Assembly: GCF_964355755.1 (NCBI RefSeq)
Contig: NC_092670.1
Span: forward strand, 5,543,001-5,607,000
DNA from: Antedon mediterranea
Lineage: Eukaryota; Echinodermata; Crinoidea; Comatulida; Antedonidae
DNA: 64,000 nucleotides
Reading direction: 5' to 3'
Shown: positions 11,523 through 21,425 of the stretch, piece by piece
Layout: each line of letters starts with the position of its first letter
Numbering within the stretch: position 1 is the first letter of the stretch
Notes under the pieces: generated by a model
Told to the model about the DNA's origin: nothing
What the model saw: only the letters and a program-made list of their open reading frames with translations
Database searches by the model: none
Program-made: the position numbers and the translations under genes

Positions 11523-14450
11523 TTACTGATGATTTAGTCTTAACAACACATTATCTAACAAAGTTCTTTGCATCTCTTCGTGGCTTCCTCTCATTGCGCG
11601 GGCAATCAAACCATTATTTCCTGTTTTAAGTGCAAGGATCTCCTCTTTGAAGTATTTTTGCTGCTCATGATTGATTATTTCTTTCTCTGCAACCTGAAGT
11701 TGTAGCAAGTTTAGACTGTGATTAAGTGGTCCGTTCCACTTCTCTATTTCTGCCATAACCTTCTCGGGTTTTTCTTTAGAGTCAGGTTCGTTTTCATATT
11801 TCTTCTCTACAGATTTCCTGAATAATACCTTTTGCTGTAGTCTCCCTTTTATAGCCAACAGCCATGCTACAGCACGTTTCAGCTTTCGGAAACTTGAGTA
11901 CATTTCAACTAATCGGCACAATGCAGATTGCGTTTCATTTAAAACTGCTGCATGAGCCTGTCCTTTTACCTCTGGATCGTCAAGTGGTATCACATTTAAA
12001 GCTGGTGATTCTTGCCACTTCTCCCATTCTACGGAAGATTTCTGTAGAAACTCAGGACCATGAGTCCATCTATCATTTTTTAGAAACTCATCGATTTTCA
12101 TTCCACGTGGTGCTTCATCAGCCGGATTATTAGCACTGCGTACATATTTCCATTGTGTAGGGCTCGAGGCATCAAGTATTGCAGTCACTCTATTTGCTAC
12201 GAATGTCTTAAATCGTGCGGTGGTATTGTTTAGGTAGCGCAGAACAGTTTGACTATCTGTCCAATAAACGGTCTCATCTACTCCATCTAATTTATCTAGC
12301 AACATCTTAGTTACACGAACAGCCATGGTTGCAGCAGTGAGCTCTAGTCTTGGTACAGTAACATGTTTTAAAGGAGTAACTCGGCTTCTGGCTAACACTA
12401 GCGAAAATCTAGCTTTACCTTGTTTGTCCTCATATCTCATATATGCTGCCATTCCGTATCCTTTCTCACTTGCGTCAGAGAATACATGAAGCTGACGTGA
12501 AGCTATTTCTCCAAGACCTTTACTTATGTAACATCTAGGCATGTTCCATTCTTGTAGCCGTTTTAGCTCATCAAACCATTGTTGCCTCCATCCGGAACCC
12601 TTACGACATAATTCTTGTATAATCAGTTTAGCAGGAAGGACGAAAGGTGAGACTAATCCTAGCGGATCGAAAACAGAACTTATCACAGAAAGCAGTCCGC
12701 GGCGTGTAGGTGGTTTATCAGGTAACTTAATGTCAAAGCCCAACTTATCGGTTTCTGCTGACCAACATACACCCAGTGCTCTTTCGCTTGGTAACTCTGC
12801 ATTATCTAAATCCAGTGTCGTAAATTCAGGTGCTCGTTCATTGATTGGGATTGACTCCAATACAGCTCTACTATTACTGATCCATTTGGTCAGCCTAAAT
12901 CCTCTTTCTGCGCATAATTCTCTTAGACCTTTGGCTAGTTCCATTCCCTTTGCTTCAGTCTCAACTGATACCAAGCAATCATCTACATGAAAGTTTCTTT
13001 TTATGGCTGTCACCACCTCTTGAGGATATCTTTCACCTACATCTGTAGCTGTTCTCTGCAGAGCAAGATTCGCACATGACGGCGAAGAAGTCGCTCCAAA
13101 TAGATGGCAAGTCATTCTATATATGCTGGGTTCATTCTCCATATTACCGTCTTCCCACCAGAGGAATCTCATAAAATCCCGATCATGTTCAGGAACTTTA
13201 ACCTGTAGAAACATACCTTCTACATCGGACATAAGAGCTATTTCATTTTGAAGGAACCTTACTAGAACTCCAATTAAACTATTTGTAAGATCCGGGCCTT
13301 GTAGTAGCACATCGTTCAATGCAATTCCTTGGTACTTTGCCGCACAGTCGAAGACGACACGTATCTTATTTGGCTTATTTGGGTTGTACACTCCATGATA
13401 AGGAATATACCAAGTTCTCCCATAATTGATGTTATCTTTCACGACCTTTTCGGCATGTCCCTGTCTTATCTGCTTTTCCATAAACGCAATGTAGTCCTCT
13501 TTAAACTTTTGGTTTCTCTCCATTTTCCTTTTTAACGACAGCAGTCTTTGGTCCGCCATTGCACGATTATTCGGCATTATCTGTTTTCTGTCCTTAAAGG
13601 GAAGAGCTGTCTCGTAGTGGCCATTCCTAAATCCCATTGTCTCGTTTGCTATTTTCAAAAATTTAAGGTCATCTTGTGAGTGTTCTTGTTGCTCTTCCTT
13701 ATCCCTTTCTGGAAAGTCAATGCTAATGGCTTTCTCCACAGTGCGATTAAGCTTATTAATTTCTTCCCGTTCTTCAATTGCCGTTATTTCTAGACGGTTG
13801 GCGGGACAACTCTCATTCTTGTATTCTTCACCTTGGTTCTTTCTCACAACATTCCACGGAATCCAACCCAAAGCTGTTTTCGAAGCATAGGGGCTCCCAG
13901 GAGGCCCAGTGATGATTTGTAGAGGCGTATAGGCTTCTGCTACTGCATTACCGATTAGGAGCCCTATATCGGCATCAATGGATGGAAGCTCTATTTCTTT
14001 CATATGCGACCATTGAGCTATGTCTTCCATTCTTGGTATGTGAGCCTTTGTAACAGGCATGCCATCTTTGGTGTATACACTAGGTAACGTTATTGAGTTT
14101 TCTCCTTTAAGATCACATATCTCAAGTCCATTGACAATGCTGGTGTCTAGCAAACATGGTAAACAAACCCATGGTATCAAGCGTGATTCTTGCCTTTCGG
14201 CCTCCAAGACCCAATTGTTCCTTTAACCTTTCAGAACAAAATGAAACACTACTACCAGGGTCTAGAAATGCGTAAGTCTCATTAGCCAATCCATTCTTCC
14301 GAGACCTAGCCATTACGGGCACGATGGCCATAATGCACAGTGTGTCTCCGGCCCCTGTACGACAAGAGGGTCCTATGCTATTATTTTGAGGTTGTTCAGT
14401 TTGAGTTACTTGTGTTTTATTTTCTGCTGCTACTGCCTGACTTTGCTCAT
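11523..14450 (-). pseudogene. BEL/Pao pol: protease, reverse transcriptase, RNase H (no integrase)
   Basis: The main frame gives 894 residues (14,207-11,523). The aspartic protease lies partly in an overlapping frame (14,122-14,739) and has FLDPGSSVSFC near 14,265, so a frameshift near 14,130-14,200 separates it from RT. The RT palm shows LMSDVEGMFLQVKVPEHDRD with the first catalytic Asp, and NFHVDDCLVSVETEA near 12,985, the YxDD-equivalent HVDD. Next are the Pao-type FDPLGLVSPFVLPAKLIIQ and the RNase H start HVFSDASEKGYGMAAY near 12,485. The frame ends about 40 residues after the linker that normally leads to the integrase zinc finger. RT and RNase H residues look intact. Confidence 0.88.
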
Positions 14451-16225
14451 TAGTTCGGTGAAGAAGCGTTGGGTGTCGCTTGCTGCATGTTGAGCATATT
14501 GCTCGATTACGGCATTCCTTAGATCGATGTCCGTATTTCAAGCATCCAAAACATCTTCTATTCTCTTGTAGCCAGACTAACTCTTTCCGGCACAGTCTTT
14601 GCAAGGAACGCATCACATTTTTTAATTTTATGATCTCCCTTTTTGCAAATGTAGCATGACCTAGTGTCTGCCGGCTTTGATGTACCATGTTGTGACCTTG
14701 AATCGGTTCTTTCATCCTGTGATTGTACGCTGGTTGCAAAGCTTCCCTTCGTTCCCTTTGGAAGATTTTGTGTAGCAGCCTTTGGTCGGCTACTAGGTCC
14801 GTTCGAGGCTAAAGCGTCCCTACCATATGTTGGGTCATTTGCCTTCTTAGCTTCCCTTTTAACAAACTTCACTAACTCTTTGAAAGAAACAATCACATTT
14901 CGGTCCTTTAGATTCTGCACTGTGCTTCTTCATTTTTCATGCAATGAGTAAGGTAGCTTTTTAATGATTGATCTTATGTTCTCTGAATATTCCAAGACTT
15001 GCATAGCTTGGATACATTCGACGGCACTTGAGCATTCATTTAGAAATATAGAAAAGGCGTCTAAGGACTTTGAGTTACTTATTGCTGGCCAAGTTATTAC
15101 CTTCTTTATAAAGGCTTCTGCAATCACCTGTGGGTCTCCATACCTTTCTTCAAACTCTTTAAGTACTGCCGAATATCCTATTTTGGCATCCAGATAGCTG
15201 TAACCTTCAACTATTTTTAGCGCTTCTCCCATCGTGAATTGTTCAAGATAGTATATCTTCTCATCGTCAGTCTCCGTAAACTTCACAACCCTGTTGTTGA
15301 ATTGCCTCATAAATTTCTTATATTCTATTGGGTTTCCATCAAACTTTTTTATCTCGCAGACCGGTTTTCTAAGTTCTTTTATCACTGACATCTGACCTGT
15401 CGTTAATTTCCGGTGTGTTGGTGGTTAGCATTCTTTTAGGTGTGGCAGGTGGTGGCTAACAACCTCTCAGGTGTGGTGGTGGCTGGTAATTGACTGAGAG
15501 TAGGCACAAATAAGTTGGCATCTACGTTTACACCAGGTTGGTATGGTTGTGCAATGGAGACTTGGCTTTGAGATGAAAGGACTTCTTCAATCGCCCTTTG
15601 TTTGGCTTCTGAAGCCTCCAGTTTTGTTCTTAGCTCAAGTCTGGCTTCTCTATTTTTCAGGTCCAACTTAGCTCGCTCAATCGCCTCACGTTCTTCTATT
15701 GCCGCCATCTATGCATTTAAGTCAGCTTGTTTTTTAATTTCATTCAATTTAGCAGTCGGACAAGGCAGATTGACCACCGCTTGACCTTCTGCTTGATTTG
15801 CCAGAAGCAGCTTGAGATACGCTATCATTAGGATCTATGCTCACTCTTTGTACTGGATCTTCGTTTAGTGAGTCTTCTGTCTGATCTTTAAATTCCGTCA
15901 GAGCCCTCTCTGTAGGCTCGAAATTTTTCCAATAATCTTGATGCTTTTCTTCTTCGTCTAGTAATTCGGTCAAATCATCATGTTCATCTAAAAAGCTTTC
16001 ATACAATCCAATCCATACCTTATACTTTTCTTGTATTTCCCTTTTGGCTTGTGCTTCTTGAATTGACACTTGCATCTTTTTTAGTTCTTGAATTATACTG
16101 CCACGTTTCTTTCTTTTTACTTCAATGGCATGGGCCAGTCCCTTTTCTGCCATGGTTATTTCCCTTTGTGCCTTAGCATCAGGATTAGTATCTTTAGGTT
16201 TAGTTGCTGGAGTCGTTTCACTCAT
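14450..16225 (-). pseudogene. BEL/Pao gag-like region, disrupted
   Basis: The likely start is the ATG at 16,225, which begins MSETTPATKPK only 36 nt inside the element. The frame then passes through a Lys/Glu-rich coiled-coil-like region. It continues, with frame changes near 15,760 and 15,430 and an in-frame stop near 15,712, into a DUF1759-like block (KKFDGNPIEYKKFMRQFNNR, 15,391-14,930). Then come two zinc knuckles, CYICKKGDHKIKKC near 14,655 and CFGCLKYGHRSKEC near 14,560, in different frames. At least four lesions make it non-functional as a single protein. Confidence 0.8.
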
Positions 16226-16260
16226 CTTCTTAGTTACAGTAAAAGAGAATTCGTTAATGA

Positions 16261-17055
16261 TATTACTATCGAGGGTCCAGAGAAATATATGAGTCGAGAA
16301 TCGAAATATCACACTGTTATATGCTTCCTTTAAGTCTTTATTTACCAATACTGTGATAGAGTTGATTAACTGTGAAACAATAAAAATGACATAATAGTAT
16401 GGTTAGCTATTATTTATAAAATTCTTGGTTCTTAATTTAAAACTGGTTTAACATGACCTATTTAAACAATTGACAAAATGATAATATTAACATTGATCCA
16501 TCAGCAACAACTGCAATTAATACATACAGTCTTCTATAATAATGCATAATTGGTGTCCAGTATTAATATTACTATTATAATATGAGCATAAATATCAGCT
16601 ATTCAAACAACAATTTAACCAAAAAACAAGCATATACACTGTTATGCTTTCATAGAAGCAACAGGTATCTCACTTATGAGATGGTCCCTGAAAAAGTTAA
16701 AACAAAGTTATCTAGGCCTAGCCTACCGAAAGTACCAGCCATAAATAACATCTCAAATAACACAACAAAATGACTATATTCGATAAGAGAATTGAGCTTA
16801 CCGAATTCTGTAAACTTTCCCTGGCTTATGGTTCAGTAATTTATACAAAAACTTTCTAAAATCTCTCTCTATTTATCTCTTATAATCTCCAACTAACTTC
16901 TTAAATCCTGTCTTCTTTCCTTTTCACACAAAAAAGGCATGTTACCATGCAACCTCCTCATATTACCATGCAACCTCCTCATATTACAATAGGTTGCCAC
17001 AGAAAACCAAATATTTTGCCCAATATTAATTAAACTAGAAGCAATGGCTTCTACA
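16261..17055 (-). repeat. BEL/Pao 5' LTR (795 bp)
   Basis: This is the promoter-side LTR of the minus-strand element. It is nearly identical to the other LTR apart from the extra hairpin block there and a local 21-bp tandem duplication here near 16,960-16,985. No convincing tRNA-complementary primer binding site is seen directly inside it; the sequence after AGTAATA on the minus strand is TCATTAACGAATTC. Confidence 0.88.
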
Positions 17056-17414
17056 TATGTAAACAAGCCTGCCTAGACACCTTACCTTGCGAGGAATAAT
17101 ATACAGATAATTATTAATTAATGATTCCTTGGCAATAAAATATTCACTATAGCCTAGGTCGTGTAAATAATAACAGAAGAATTTCCACCAATAGCCTACA
17201 TTAATAATAATAATAGTATCATCATCAGTTTGTCTTCTTACTTCGAACCGAATCACCGGATATTCAGTGCGTCGCGCGCGTACCGGTTACTACTGTGAGT
17301 ATTAACCAATCACAAACGGTCTTTCATCACATCTAGGGAGGACTAATAACAAATGAGGGCGCTATGTATGGATAGCTTAAATAGTTTAGTTGTTTAATTT
17401 CTTCAAGCAAGTTA

Positions 17415-17500
17415 CGTGGCGCGCATTGGTTGAAGCGTTGTCTTGTGATGGAGTGACAATTTCATCGCGAGTTCAAGACCCACAGATGACTTTTGTTTAT
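17415..17500 (+). repeat. possible tRNA-derived SINE head
   Basis: The order is a box-A-like TGGCGCGCATTGGTTGAAGC, then a box-B-like GCGAGTTCAAGACCC about 40 bp later, then CACAGATGACTTTTGT. This matches the layout of tRNA-derived SINE heads. It cannot be folded into a convincing intact tRNA cloverleaf, so I do not call a tRNA gene. The body and tail of the element are not delimited. Confidence 0.35.
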
Positions 17501-17724
17501 TTATCGGCAACGCGAGTGTTGCCACACGAAAATTACACGGTCAATATCATCGTACTCGAGAATTTGTATGTTTAATGACAGGGGACAAGATAATTACGCG
17601 AAAATTACTCAGTCAATATCATCGTTCTCGAGGATATATACGATTTACGATCCTCGCAGCGGTAGTCATGTGATGCAGTTTCAACCAATCAAGTTCACGT
17701 ATTTACATAGGCTATGTAACTTAC

Positions 17725-17970
17725 TAATTTCGTGATCCTTTCCAGCATATATCTTTATTTCACAAATGTTAATGTATTCAGTTTTTGAAGGATACCATAA
17801 GAAAACGTATCGTCCACTGATTGGCTGTTTGCAGATTACGTCAATAATAGGACTCGTCACAACCTGAGTGTTAGTAACAGACATCCCGCACTTTTTTTCT
17901 TCCCTAATGTTACCACAAATTGCTCCAATTCTAACTTCAGCATCCTCCAGTCGAAGGTGACTCTGTGAAT
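17725..17970 (-). pseudogene. copy 1 F-type lectin exon 3
   Basis: This 246-nt exon, the same length as in copy 2, is open and has the C-terminal half of an F5/8C-like fucolectin (FTP) domain. Markers are LRLEDAEVRIG, KKCGMSVTNTQVVTSPIID, and SGRYVFLWYPSKTEYINICE with IKIYA closing the domain. The exon itself is well conserved although upstream exons of this copy are broken. Confidence 0.7.
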
Positions 17971-18219
17971 CTAAAAATGGCATCTAATTTACAGCTATTT
18001 TGAAAATATTAAATGTATTTCAAGATTTCTGTTTCACTTTATAGGTTTTCATAAATGTTATAATTTAAAGTAATGCTTATAATAAACTCAAAGTTTTAAC
18101 AATTTCGGGATTTTCGTTTATAAAATACAATTAATAAATGCTTGTTTAATCTATTAAATTAAGTATTGTCTTTGGATTGTTTTATAAATTTTAAATGTTG
18201 CTCATATATTGGCACTCAC

Positions 18220-18299
18220 TAGATTGAACACGATTTATGATGGTTACGCTGGTGACGTTATAGTTTTTTTCAAGGTCAATTTGGATCTAGGGTTGTTCA
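18220..18299 (-). pseudogene. copy 1 F-type lectin exon 2, nonsense
   Basis: The exon aligns to copies 2 and 3 through I-Q-I-D-L and N-Y-N-V-T-S-V-T-I-I-N-R-V. The core Trp codon of copies 2 and 3 (EQPWIQIDL, SEWIKIDL) is a TAG at 18,287-18,289, and the exon is 7 nt shorter at its 5' end. Confidence 0.65.
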
Positions 18300-18477
18300 C
18301 TAATATATGTAAATAGACAGTAGACAACATTAAACAAATTAGTTAATTAACATTCTGTTTAATTAATATAATAGAACAATCTTAACTGAAAAACAAATTA
18401 TTATAGGTACAGTTAGATGAGTTTATTTACAAATAACACGTTTTATGAAACTATGGTAAACATGTAGACTTACTAAC

Positions 18478-18595
18478 CTGAATGAAAACATAAATTACCG
18501 GCCGCAACCGTGTAGTCGTCTCCGTCAGTAACACTTTCGGCGGTAACTGCCAATTGTAGAAGATGATGTTGCAGGTTTTTTATAGGATAAATAGG
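18478..18595 (-). pseudogene. copy 1 F-type lectin exon 1, frame-shifted
   Basis: The first part reads AYLSYKKPATSSSTIG and aligns with copy 2. After a net 2-nt loss the frame reaches a stop, and the homologous continuation (TDGDDYTV...LCFHS) is in another frame. Splice sites are still recognisable. Confidence 0.65.
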
Positions 18596-19138
18596 CTGTA
18601 AAACCAAAAAAATACTTATCGATTTTCTGTATAAATATTATCAGAATCAGCATTGTAGGCTACTGTAAAAAGAAAATCACATTCATATATGAAAGTTTGT
18701 TTTTTAATCAGAATTATAACACATTTTATTGTTTTCTTGTAATTTGATTGGTCGAATTAGCATCACGTGTCATTTGGAATTTGCCCTATCTCATGGAAAA
18801 GGGATATCTAATGGTGATAATGAACGATTCTAATGCATGTTCAGTTTTCTGTAAACATTTTGAGAATTTTTGCCACGCGACAGACTGATCGCGTTCGGAA
18901 ATCAACTTTCAGTGCGCGCCTTCTCTAACTGTTGTACACCACGTCTAAGGTTGGAAAACTGCCTTGTATATAATGGCCTAACTTCCCGGCCTAGCATTCG
19001 TCAATGGATAACCTGAATTTACCAACCTGTAGTCGGTCCTTTCCTTTATCTCACAAACAAAAGTTAAAAGCCTACAGAAAACACGGAAAAGATATACACA
19101 TATATAGGCCTACACCTAAACAAAAAAAAAGTTCTTAC

Positions 19139-19191
19139 ATGTTTCGGTGTAATTTATAAAGACAAGTAATTAGTCCTGCTGATATTTCCAT
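19139..19191 (-). pseudogene. copy 1 signal-peptide exon, frame-shifted
   Basis: The ATG at 19,191 and the ACATGTAAG donor align with the copy 2 signal exon. It is 53 nt instead of 55, so the hydrophobic reading frame is lost midway. Confidence 0.55.
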
Positions 19192-19429
19192 GTTGCTTAC
19201 TATGTACTGTAACATGTAATTGAAGATACTATAGGTCTCTCTTCCGTTTTATTTTCTGACGTATTCTCCCAAAGTCAATTTAACTTTTTTCTATGCAATA
19301 TTTCACAATTAACTTAAATTTCCAATAATGAAAAACATGATAGACTTAAAGTTTTACCAGACAAATCAATAATTAAAAATTATTATTGCTTGTGTGTGTG
19401 TGTGTGTTTTTTAGCTTTATTATTGGCAC

Positions 19430-19500
19430 ACGATTTATGATAGTTACACTGTGACGTTATAGATCTTGAGATCGATTTCGATCCAGGGTTGCTCACTAAT
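19430..19500 (-). pseudogene. orphan decayed F-type lectin exon 2
   Basis: The block encodes E-Q-P-W-I-E-I-D-L and then loses frame by a 1-nt deletion in the N-V-T-S-V block. It lies upstream of the copy 1 signal exon, and its splice donor side is deleted, so it is a leftover of a further partial duplication. Confidence 0.55.
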
Positions 19501-19813
19501 ATTAATGTTCAATTAACTTTAGTCCTATGCTTAATATAAATTGGTTGTATGTAATAAAAAACAAGATAAAATTAAAGTTTTACCGTACAAATCAATACTT
19601 ACAATGTAATGACAATGCAATTTAATCAAGTACTGGTACCAGAAGCTGTCTCGTCTAAGCCCTCCAACTGATTAGTTTAATCATATACCACCATAGAAAC
19701 TATTTTGTTTGTGTTGAAGCGTAGAGATAATGAGATATAGTGCCATCTGAAATACCATGACGGTACACAATACCAATCATCTTGGCAAATACTCATACAA
19801 AGTCGTCGTTTTT

Positions 19814-19882
19814 AGTCGCGTGCAACGCGTGCAAACGCGACTCTACAGCTCACTTTGTCGGTCGATTGGTCGGTCGGTCGGT
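19814..19882. repeat. second copy of the hairpin (ACCG)n repeat family
   Basis: It starts AGTCGCGTG and contains CGCGACTCTACAGCTCACTT followed by a GGTCGGTCGGTCGG run. In reverse orientation this matches the core of the block inserted in the BEL LTR at 10,830-10,938. Confidence 0.5.
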
Positions 19883-19947
19883 AAACACTAACTCAAATTT
19901 GCGCACGTGACTGCAGCCATGTATATGGCATTGTTCTTCCTCGATAG

Positions 19948-20035
19948 GATTTCACAATGTTGTTTTTGTTTAAAGAAAATTTAACGTAGGATTTAACAAT
20001 GTTGTTTTTGTTTAAAGAAAATTTAACGTACTCTT
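19948..20035 (+). repeat. two-copy tandem duplication, about 49 bp
   Basis: The sequence ACAATGTTGTTTTTGTTTAA with its flanking AGGATTT and AAATTTAACGTA appears twice in a row. The rest of 20,040-21,100 is AT-rich with no gene seen, apart from a short (TA)n run near 20,850. Confidence 0.6.
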
Positions 20036-21108
20036 AATCTATCAAAAAGTCTGTAACAATGTTGTTCATGCTAATTACTAAAGGCCATCAACCATTATTC
20101 AGATATAAACAAGCGATCTAACCACGTTTACAATTACAATTTAAATTATTATTTCGTCTAACAATATGTACGAAGTTCCAATGTAATTACAATTAATGTT
20201 ACTTCTATTCACAATTCTGACTATGTTTTAAACAATATTGATAATAAGACTACTACTACTCTAGCCTTCTTTGATCCGAAAACATTGATACTGTTGTTTA
20301 TCATTCACCCGAAGGTACAACTTAACTTACAACTTACACGAGTCTATAAGTTTTATATTTACTTTATTTTAACGTTATATAACAGTACTCTTCTTAAAAC
20401 TAGCTATTTTGGGACGTTTAAAATAAAAGTTTAAATCGTATCTTTCTGTTCGAAGGCACAACATCACTTTAGTTATTGTGCCTTGATTCATCTCCAGATT
20501 CTATTCAATGCAAGGTTCACCCTAGTGTCGTAAGGGTCTTTTTCTTTTCATTCTGTTCTGTTTATTATTGATTTTTCTAATGTCATTACACATTGTTCTG
20601 CTATTTTTCTGCATCTAAACTGTCCATTTGTATCTTCAAATGTGAACAATTGTTTAAATGGCAGATTGAGAAAACAATTCTCTTTAAATATTTAGAAAAC
20701 CAAATCTATTTAACTCTGCCATTTTCTTAGTATTCAAGTTTGATTGTTTCATTCAATGCCATATAGAGAACATAAATTAATAAATATAATTCTGTGAGGA
20801 GGACGCATCAAGCCAAGGATTTAAGTTTGGTCCTCCAGATAAATAAATATATATATATATATGATTATTTAATTGAAGTGGCAGAGAAAAACAGCACTTA
20901 TGTCTTTCTTCTAATTGACAAATAAAATTAAACAAAAAAGGCACAATAAAGAAAAAAAACCTTCTTAAGGCAGTGGTGTAATAATGTTCTAAATGTGGCG
21001 AGTTATTCCATACAAGGTCCAATGTAAATAATGTATTTTATTTTGTATAATAGTTTTTTGCAGTTGATGATCAAATCTAACTAGATTGTTCTTGATGTGG
21101 GGATAGAG

Positions 21109-21425
21109 TTATTGATATAGCAATGTATCCATACGAAGCAAACAACCGCCTTTGCAATTACAACCCTCTTCACATTCATCAAAGGTGATCACTTTCTGAA
21201 AATATTCCATATCTGTTATCACAGCAGGTGTTCCTTCTTCTTTGTGGTGGTGTGAAAAGAGAACGCAGAATTTGTCACAGTTGCGAAATCCGAATACATT
21301 ACAGAATAAATGCACGTGACACATCTTGGCACAGTGGATGTACGATAGAACTTCCTTGCTTTGAAAGATTTCACCACCTACTATGCCTTTTATAGTCGAT
21401 GACTCGATTTTCTCGAATATGTTAC
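21109..21425 (-). CDS. copy 2 PAN/apple-like terminal exon with Cys-rich tail
   Basis: The exon is open to the stop at 21,109. The core carries IHCAKMCH, FCNVFGFRNCDKFCVLFSHH and TDMEYFQKV. A tail unique to this copy then has five more cysteines (DECEEGCNCKGGCLLRMD). PAN-like assignment rests on cysteine spacing and position only. Confidence 0.6.

Larger units (their letters stand above)
10445..17055 (-). mobile_element. BEL/Pao LTR retrotransposon, integrase-less and frame-shifted
   Basis: Two near-identical LTRs (10,445-11,350 and 16,261-17,055) bracket gag- and pol-like sequence read on the minus strand. A perfect 5-bp duplication, TATGT, flanks the unit (10,440-10,444 and 17,056-17,060); 5 bp is the normal size for BEL/Pao. 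The minus-strand purine run TTAAGGGGCCGGAA directly abuts the 3' LTR and is a good polypurine tract. Protease, RT and RNase H are recognisable, but pol ends just before where the integrase should start, only about 170 bp from the LTR. Gag is broken by stops and frame changes. It could move only with help in trans. Confidence 0.9.
8819..19191 (-). pseudogene. secreted F-type lectin/LamG/PAN-like gene, copy 1 (dead, split by a BEL element)
   Basis: This is the most decayed of three minus-strand paralogues. Recognisable exons are: signal peptide 19,139-19,191; F-type lectin exon 1 18,478-18,595; exon 2 18,220-18,299; exon 3 17,725-17,970; LamG 9,245-9,841; PAN-like 8,819-9,060. Compared with copy 2, the signal exon has lost 2 nt, lectin exon 1 has lost 2 nt, and exon 2 has an in-frame TAG (18,287-18,289) where copies 2 and 3 have a Trp codon and is 7 nt shorter. 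No kringle exon could be found. A 6.6-kb BEL/Pao element sits between the lectin and LamG exons. The LamG, PAN-like and third lectin exons remain open, so fragments could still be expressed, but a complete protein is not possible. Confidence 0.75.

Noticed and set aside
11864-13535. Plus-strand ORFs inside the BEL element
   Set aside because: They are shadows of the minus-strand pol frame, whose motifs are unambiguous.
17415-17500. tRNA gene
   Set aside because: Box A-like and box B-like words are present, but no acceptor stem or anticodon arm could be formed by eye. A SINE head is more likely.
19389-19410. (TG)n run as a regulatory element
   Set aside because: A short microsatellite with no supporting context.
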